47,059 nucleotides of DNA from contig NW_022204942.1 in assembly GCF_008831285.2 (NCBI RefSeq), positions 1 through 47,059 on the forward strand, written 5' to 3'. The stretch is from Nymphaea colorata. Taxonomy: Eukaryota; Streptophyta; Magnoliopsida; Nymphaeales; Nymphaeaceae. The stretch's first letter is position 1. Every line of letters begins with the position of its first letter. The translations under genes and the position numbers were made by a program. A model generated the notes under the pieces. The model ran no database searches and was not told the origin of the DNA. It saw only the letters and a program-made list of their open reading frames with translations. Below are positions 42,714 to 47,059 of this stretch, one piece after another.

Positions 42714-45700
42714 TCACAAGAGTTCGCGACAGGCCTCCACCAGCAGGCTGTGCAGGATCGCCTGGGCCACCTCCACCAAGATCTCCGTCTCCTCGTCGTC
42801 GATAAACAGCATCTTTTACTCGCTCTCGTCCAACTCGTTTGCCAGCAGCCGGGAAAGCCGGTCGTCACGGATCTGGTCGATGTAGGCCTGCGTGACGTTG
42901 GGGTTGTTGCGCAAGTTGCAGTCCTACTTGTCAGCGATGAACCCGCACATGTAGGCGCCGTATTCGATGGTCCGCTGAGCTGATCGGAGGATGAGGCTCT
43001 AAGTGTGGTGGATGTTACATTTTTTGATGCCACGTCGCGAGTGTGATAGAACTTAGCCGCCTTCTTCCAGGAAAAAGGCTATCCCCACACTCCAAACGGC
43101 CTCTCCCGGTCTAGCGTCTCGTTGAGCGCGTCGAATATGGCTTTGTTGTGGATGTGGATCGCATTCTTGAGGAAAACTCTTCGCTTCTTTTATTTTTCTT
43201 CGTCCTCGTAGTACTTTTAGAACTGCAGGTTGGCAAGGAAAGCCTGCTCGAAACCCTCGAACAGCTTGATGTCCAGAATGAACACAGTGTCTCCTCCCTC
43301 CTCTTCGGGAGGATCATCGTCATAGACATGCATATATTTGAGGATGTCAAGAGCAGTGGGGCCAACGGCTTATCGATATTGACGTGAACTTCCGCAAGCT
43401 GGTCAGGCTTGTCTACGTGATAGCATATTTACTTTTGAGGTAGGTGATGAACTGGAAGAGGTAGTCTCGGATGGCGTTGGTATTGGTCTTGAAGCCCTTC
43501 TGCTTCCTCGCCTGCTCCTTCATGCTGCGGATGAAACTCGCTATCTTCTGCATGATGTGGGAGTCAGGAGGGTACTAGTCGGTCAGCTCTATGCAAAGAT
43601 CGAGGAAAATGAACTAGAAAATGTCCTCCTTGTCCTCCAGAGTGAGCGTGTAGGGCAAACGCAAAGACTAGCTCTTTGCGTGCTAGCTTTACTTGGCGAG
43701 CGCATCTATCTCCTACGAGTTTAGAGAGTCCTCATAGTCGACTTCGCATTCAATCGGCTGCAGGTTGAGCCCTACAGCGGGACGGCTATGGACGGAGGCT
43801 GCAGCAACTTCGGAGATTCTTCCAGTCTTTGGTTGGAATTAGAACTGTCTACCGATTATAAGGAAGCCTCCGGTTCGAAGTCATTCTTCGACTCGGGCAA
43901 GCTCTTCTTGTACTCTTCGAAATCGTTCTTGAGTTTGGTGGAGGAGTCGAGCAGCTGTTCATCCTCATTATCCAATTCTTCCTCGATGTCTATGTGCACG
44001 TCTGACCCGCTCTACTATGAATGCTTGCGGTCGGACTTGGCTTATACTTCGTTGACTCTGCCTCTGGAAAGCTCAGTGCTTGGCTTCTTGCTCCTGTGGT
44101 GGGACTTGGCAAGGTATTTATCACTGAGGCACCTGATCATCTCGTTCTTCCTGCTCTCCTGCTGCGCGTCCTGCTGGAGGAGGTTTTTGGCGATGTTGAA
44201 GCCCTTCCACAGCTGCTTCCTGGTGCGGACCACTTCCTTGATTTGGTGATCCATCCACTTCTAGATCTTGTCCCTCTCCTATCTCCATGCCTCGTCTCTA
44301 CGCACGCTTTGCTCCTCCAGTCGCTACAGTTACCTTCCTTGCGCTAGATTAGGTAGTTTTCGCGCTAGCGCAAAGTCTTATCTAGGATTTAGAGGTTAAG
44401 TCCCTCCATGCTTTACTCTAGGTTTAACGATTACTTAAGCTCGCTTGAGCTCAAATCGTTCTTATTCTCCGCTTTTTCAGCTTTGTCCTCTTTGAGTAAT
44501 GGTGGAGGCCTAGCGATTGGTTGTGGCTATTGCTGCTTTCCTCTTGTGGGTGTGGTGGGTGCGTTGGGTGTGGGGATGCTGTGAGTTGCTGGCGATGAGG
44601 CTTTTGATTTATTGGAGTATTTGCTGTTTGTTGACTTCCTTATCGTTCTTCTGCTGGATGATGCTGATGATGTGGTTGAGCCTGCTGAGTTCCTGCTCCT
44701 GCTGGTCGATTTCCTTGCTGAGCGGGATGACTACCTCTGACTTGTCGAGCACGATCCCGTTCTTGGTGGGCACCTCGTGCAGGTCTGCCAGGTTGAGCGA
44801 GCCGATGAGGTCGCTGTTCAGCATCTATTCGTTGCGCTCCTTGAGACTGTTCTGGTGGGGAATGGCGCTGAGTTCCAGATCTCCCACCACATCGCGTTCA
44901 AACTAGATTTCATGCGTTTGCAGCAGTTAAAGGTAGTGGCTGATGATGTTTTCAGTTGATTGCTGTGGCTCCTCTTCGGAAAGCTAGTTGATGAGACTGA
45001 CTTTCCTAAGGTTGTCGCTGCTTCGCTTGCGCAAGCAGAGGGACTCATACTTCCTAATTTATGGTATTTCCTCTATGGACTCTTCGGTGGGGATGACGTA
45101 GGAGTGCCTGCGTTCCACCTTCTCCAGTTCCGCCTTGCTGTTGAAGAGCGAGGAGGTGTTGGAGTACAGGCTGACCATTTTGGAGGTGATGGGCATGGTG
45201 TACGCGATGTGTTTGAACTAGGAAAGTGCGGTCTTGCTCTTGTGGGGGATCTTTCGGTCAGTATTAAGCTAATGGCTTTTTGAGTTCTTGATATGCTTGG
45301 GGAAGAAGCCATTGTTGGAGCTTGACCTGCTTGACTTGCAGCTAGACTTGCTCCCCTCCTTCTTCTTGGTGTTCAACTGCAGGGGCGCAGTCTCCATTAT
45401 CGACTTTATCTCCTTTTTGATCTGGCGTATCTCTCCCTAGTTGATGGCCTTGCTCTTCTTCTTGCGAGGGTGGCTCTTGGTCTCCTCCTTGGGCTTCTTG
45501 ACTGTGGTAAGCTTCTTGGAGAAGTTGTACTGCTTCATTTCGCTGATGCTGCCCCGCTCTCGGAATCCGTTCAGGAAGTCGTTATTAATCACGATCTTCC
45601 CCTTCGCCTCAGAATCGTAGCAGATGTGCTCTCGCTTCTTTTACTACCTGTGCGTACCGCCGGCTTCGTCAATATCTACTGACTTTCCCTTCTTGTGCCT

Positions 45701-45996
45701 GTTCTTGCCGGCGCTGGGAAGGTTGCGGGAGGGATGGGAGGCGAGCGGGGGATGCTCCAGCGACTAAATAACTACCACTTTGGTGCGGTGGGGACGGGTA
45801 TCGATGTAGAGCTGCGCTTGCTGCTGCCGGGGAGGGTGCTTCTTGCGGGCTGGCAGCATCTCCTGCTCGTACTGCTTTTCGGTGAGACTCTCCGAGCATT
45901 GGTCCTCGCTGGATACAAAATGAGATACAGCTCGTGACTCTTATTGAGGTACTTGATAGTGCGTGTCTCCTACTCGCCTAGCAACACGGGAATCAT
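42714..45996 (-). CDS. Long disordered protein with DUF4378-like C-terminal domain
   Basis: About 1,090 residues, ATG at 45994-45996 (MIPVLLGEEETRTIKYLNKS), TGA at 42714-42716. The first 800 residues are mostly low complexity with Lys, Ser, Glu and Pro (RKKHPPRQQQAQLYIDTRPH; SHPRKKKSKAINEGEIRQIK) and scattered helices (IPLSKEIDQQEQELSRLNHI; DIEEELDNEDEQLLDSSTKL). The C-terminal 250 residues contain HNKAIFDALNETLDRERPFG, then DDEETEILVEVAQAILHSLL. This is the plan of DUF4378, found in plant TRM and CEP350-type microtubule proteins (match by eye). A centrosome/basal-body role is a guess. Several one-base losses. Divergent from centrin, 182 bp between ATGs. Confidence 0.65.
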
Positions 45997-46178
45997 AGGT
46001 TAAATATAATAACCAGTCACAGTCTGCTGAGGAATAACCCGGACGTCGGTCTGTTTCTGTGGTGTTGCAACGCCATCCTCTGAAAAGTTTGGAGCGTTCT
46101 AAAATGGGAAAGATTTATGTGTGCGTGGGGCGACAATTTAAATGATTTTATTGGATTTAACATATAAATAATATCTAA

Positions 46179-46735
46179 ATGTCCAAGAAACAGGTTGTCC
46201 AGCAAGCCAAGGCTCCCGAACCCCCCAAAAAGGCAGGATTCGATTCCAAGAGCTACGCGAAGAACGGAGTCACCGAAGAAGAAGTCACCGTCGCTAAAGT
46301 TGCCTTCGATCTGTTCGACTCCGACCAGGGCGGCTCTGTTGATATCAAGGGTAGTTCCCCCATCATGTAGAGCTCAAGGCAGCCATGACCTCTCTCGGCT
46401 TCTAATCCAAAAACGGCGCCATCTTCCAGATGATTTCGGACCTGGATGCGGACGGAAACGGAAGCATTGACTTCGGAGAGTGGCTCTCGCTGATGACCAA
46501 GCGCGTCAACGACAAGGACTCAAGGGCCAACATCAACAAGATCTTCGCTTTGTTCGACGATGAGCGTACCGGCTTCATCTCAATCAAAAACCTGCGCAGG
46601 ATCTCCCAGGAGCTCAACGAACAGGTCTCCGAGGAGGAACTGCAGGAACTCATCACCAGGGCCGATACTGACCACGACGGACTCGTCTCCGAAGAGGAAT
46701 TCTACACCATCCTCACCCGCAAGATCAAGGATTGA
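46179..46735 (+). CDS. Centrin (EF-hand calcium-binding protein)
   Basis: 178 residues, intact frame. A basic Pro/Lys-rich N-terminus (MSKKQVVQQAKAPEPPKKAG) precedes four EF hands. EF1 is DSDQGGSVDIKE, EF2 DADGNGSIDFGE, EF3 DDERTGFISIKN (lacks the final Glu, probably does not bind calcium) and EF4 DTDHDGLVSEEE. The FDLFDSD, ELKAAMTSLGFE and ELNEQVSEEELQELI segments are centrin signatures. A 20-nt intron at 46351-46370 splits the EF1 Glu codon. The conserved Glu in LGFE is TAA (46403-46405), the best evidence that UAA as well as UAG means Glu. Expected at basal bodies and contractile fibres; peritrichs have centrin-like spasmins in the stalk myoneme. It is the last gene, 235 bp from the telomere. 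Confidence 0.95.
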
Positions 46736-46970
46736 TCTCATTATCATCATGCACCAACTACTGCTTTCTATCAGCGGATTAGCACAATAGAAATGCGACA
46801 TTGCATAGAACACTTTTGGAGGCGGATGGAAGAAGCGAAGGAGTGGCATAGAGGGGCATCGAATTAGGGATTGCAGGATTTGTTTTTTGGGTTTTGGGTG
46901 GGATGTGGAGAGGGGATATTTTATTGGATAATTTATTTGATTGAATTGATTGAAGTGTATAATGTTGGAA
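46736..46970. other. Right subtelomeric spacer
   Basis: 235 bp between the centrin stop and the telomere. AT-rich at the ends and G-rich near 46890-46915, with no convincing frame or RNA. The left telomere-to-gene spacer is only 55 bp. Confidence 0.7.
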
Positions 46971-47059
46971 GGGGTTGGGGTTGGGGTTGGGGTTGGGGTT
47001 GGGGTTGGGGTTGGGGTTGGGGTTGGGGTTGGGGTTGGGGTTGGGTTGGGGTTGGGGTT
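46971..47059. repeat. Right telomere, G4T2 repeats
   Basis: About 15 tandem GGGGTT units reach the end of the window, with one GGGTT variant at 47043-47047. This is the G-strand matching the left C4A2 array, so the chromosome is complete at both ends. Confidence 0.98.

Overview
The window is one complete, telomere-capped macronuclear chromosome of a ciliate. It starts with C4A2 repeats (1-87) and ends with the complementary G4T2 repeats (about 46971-47059). Between them lie about 32 protein genes, one tRNA-Val and one RNase P/MRP RNA, mostly 15-250 bp apart on both strands. No mobile elements or CRISPR arrays were seen.

The genetic code is the main clue to the organism. UGA is the only stop. 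UAG and UAA occur inside nearly every gene, and at positions fixed in known families they read as glutamate, not the glutamine usual in ciliates. Examples are residue 3 of alpha-tubulin, motif Ia of a DEAD-box helicase, VEEI of an Arl5 GTPase, EKNFA of a DHRS12-type dehydrogenase, SEDN-like of an RBBP4 protein, FAFIEF of an RBM5/10-like RRM, RYVE of an hnRNP-H-like RRM and LGFE of centrin (UAA). This is the peritrich nuclear code (UAA/UAG = Glu; Vorticella, Carchesium, Opisthonecta and relatives), so I infer a peritrich. Introns are tiny: GT-AG, mostly exactly 20 nt, range about 19-31.

Layout. 0.1-9.6 kb: Aurora-like kinase, a weak AT-rich gene model, a Ser/Thr/Gly-rich single-pass membrane protein, several small unknown or coiled-coil genes, an S49 (SppA-like) protein and a DHRS12-like SDR. 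9.7-14.6 kb: polycystin-like channel and mitochondrial HslV protease on a 15-bp divergent promoter, tRNA-Val(AAC), Arl5-like GTPase, alpha-tubulin. 15.2-23.1 kb: an unknown gene and a giant USP9X/FAF-type deubiquitinase. 23.2-26.4 kb: hnRNP-H-like RRM protein, C2-domain protein, centromeric histone H3. 26.4-31.4 kb: Dbp7/DDX31 helicase, GNL3L-type GTPase, RNase P/MRP RNA, then a secreted beta-lactamase-fold hydrolase. 31.4-39.1 kb: GBP-like GTPase, AGC kinase, unknown, RBBP4/MSI1, beta-propeller protein. 39.2-46.7 kb: RBM5/10-like splicing factor, Pol5/MYBBP1A, coiled coil, a long disordered protein with a DUF4378-like C-terminus, centrin.

Two functional themes recur. One is ribosome biogenesis: Dbp7, GNL3L, RNase P/MRP RNA and Pol5. 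The other is mitosis and cytoskeleton: Aurora, alpha-tubulin, CenH3, RBBP4 and centrin. I do not claim these are co-regulated operons.

Caveat: many genes carry single-base losses, usually in homopolymers, that break frame inside conserved sequence. I read these as sequence-consensus errors, so coordinates are gene spans and some proteins must be read across frames. Several genes (alpha-tubulin, the channel, HslV, CenH3, Arl5, centrin) are intact.
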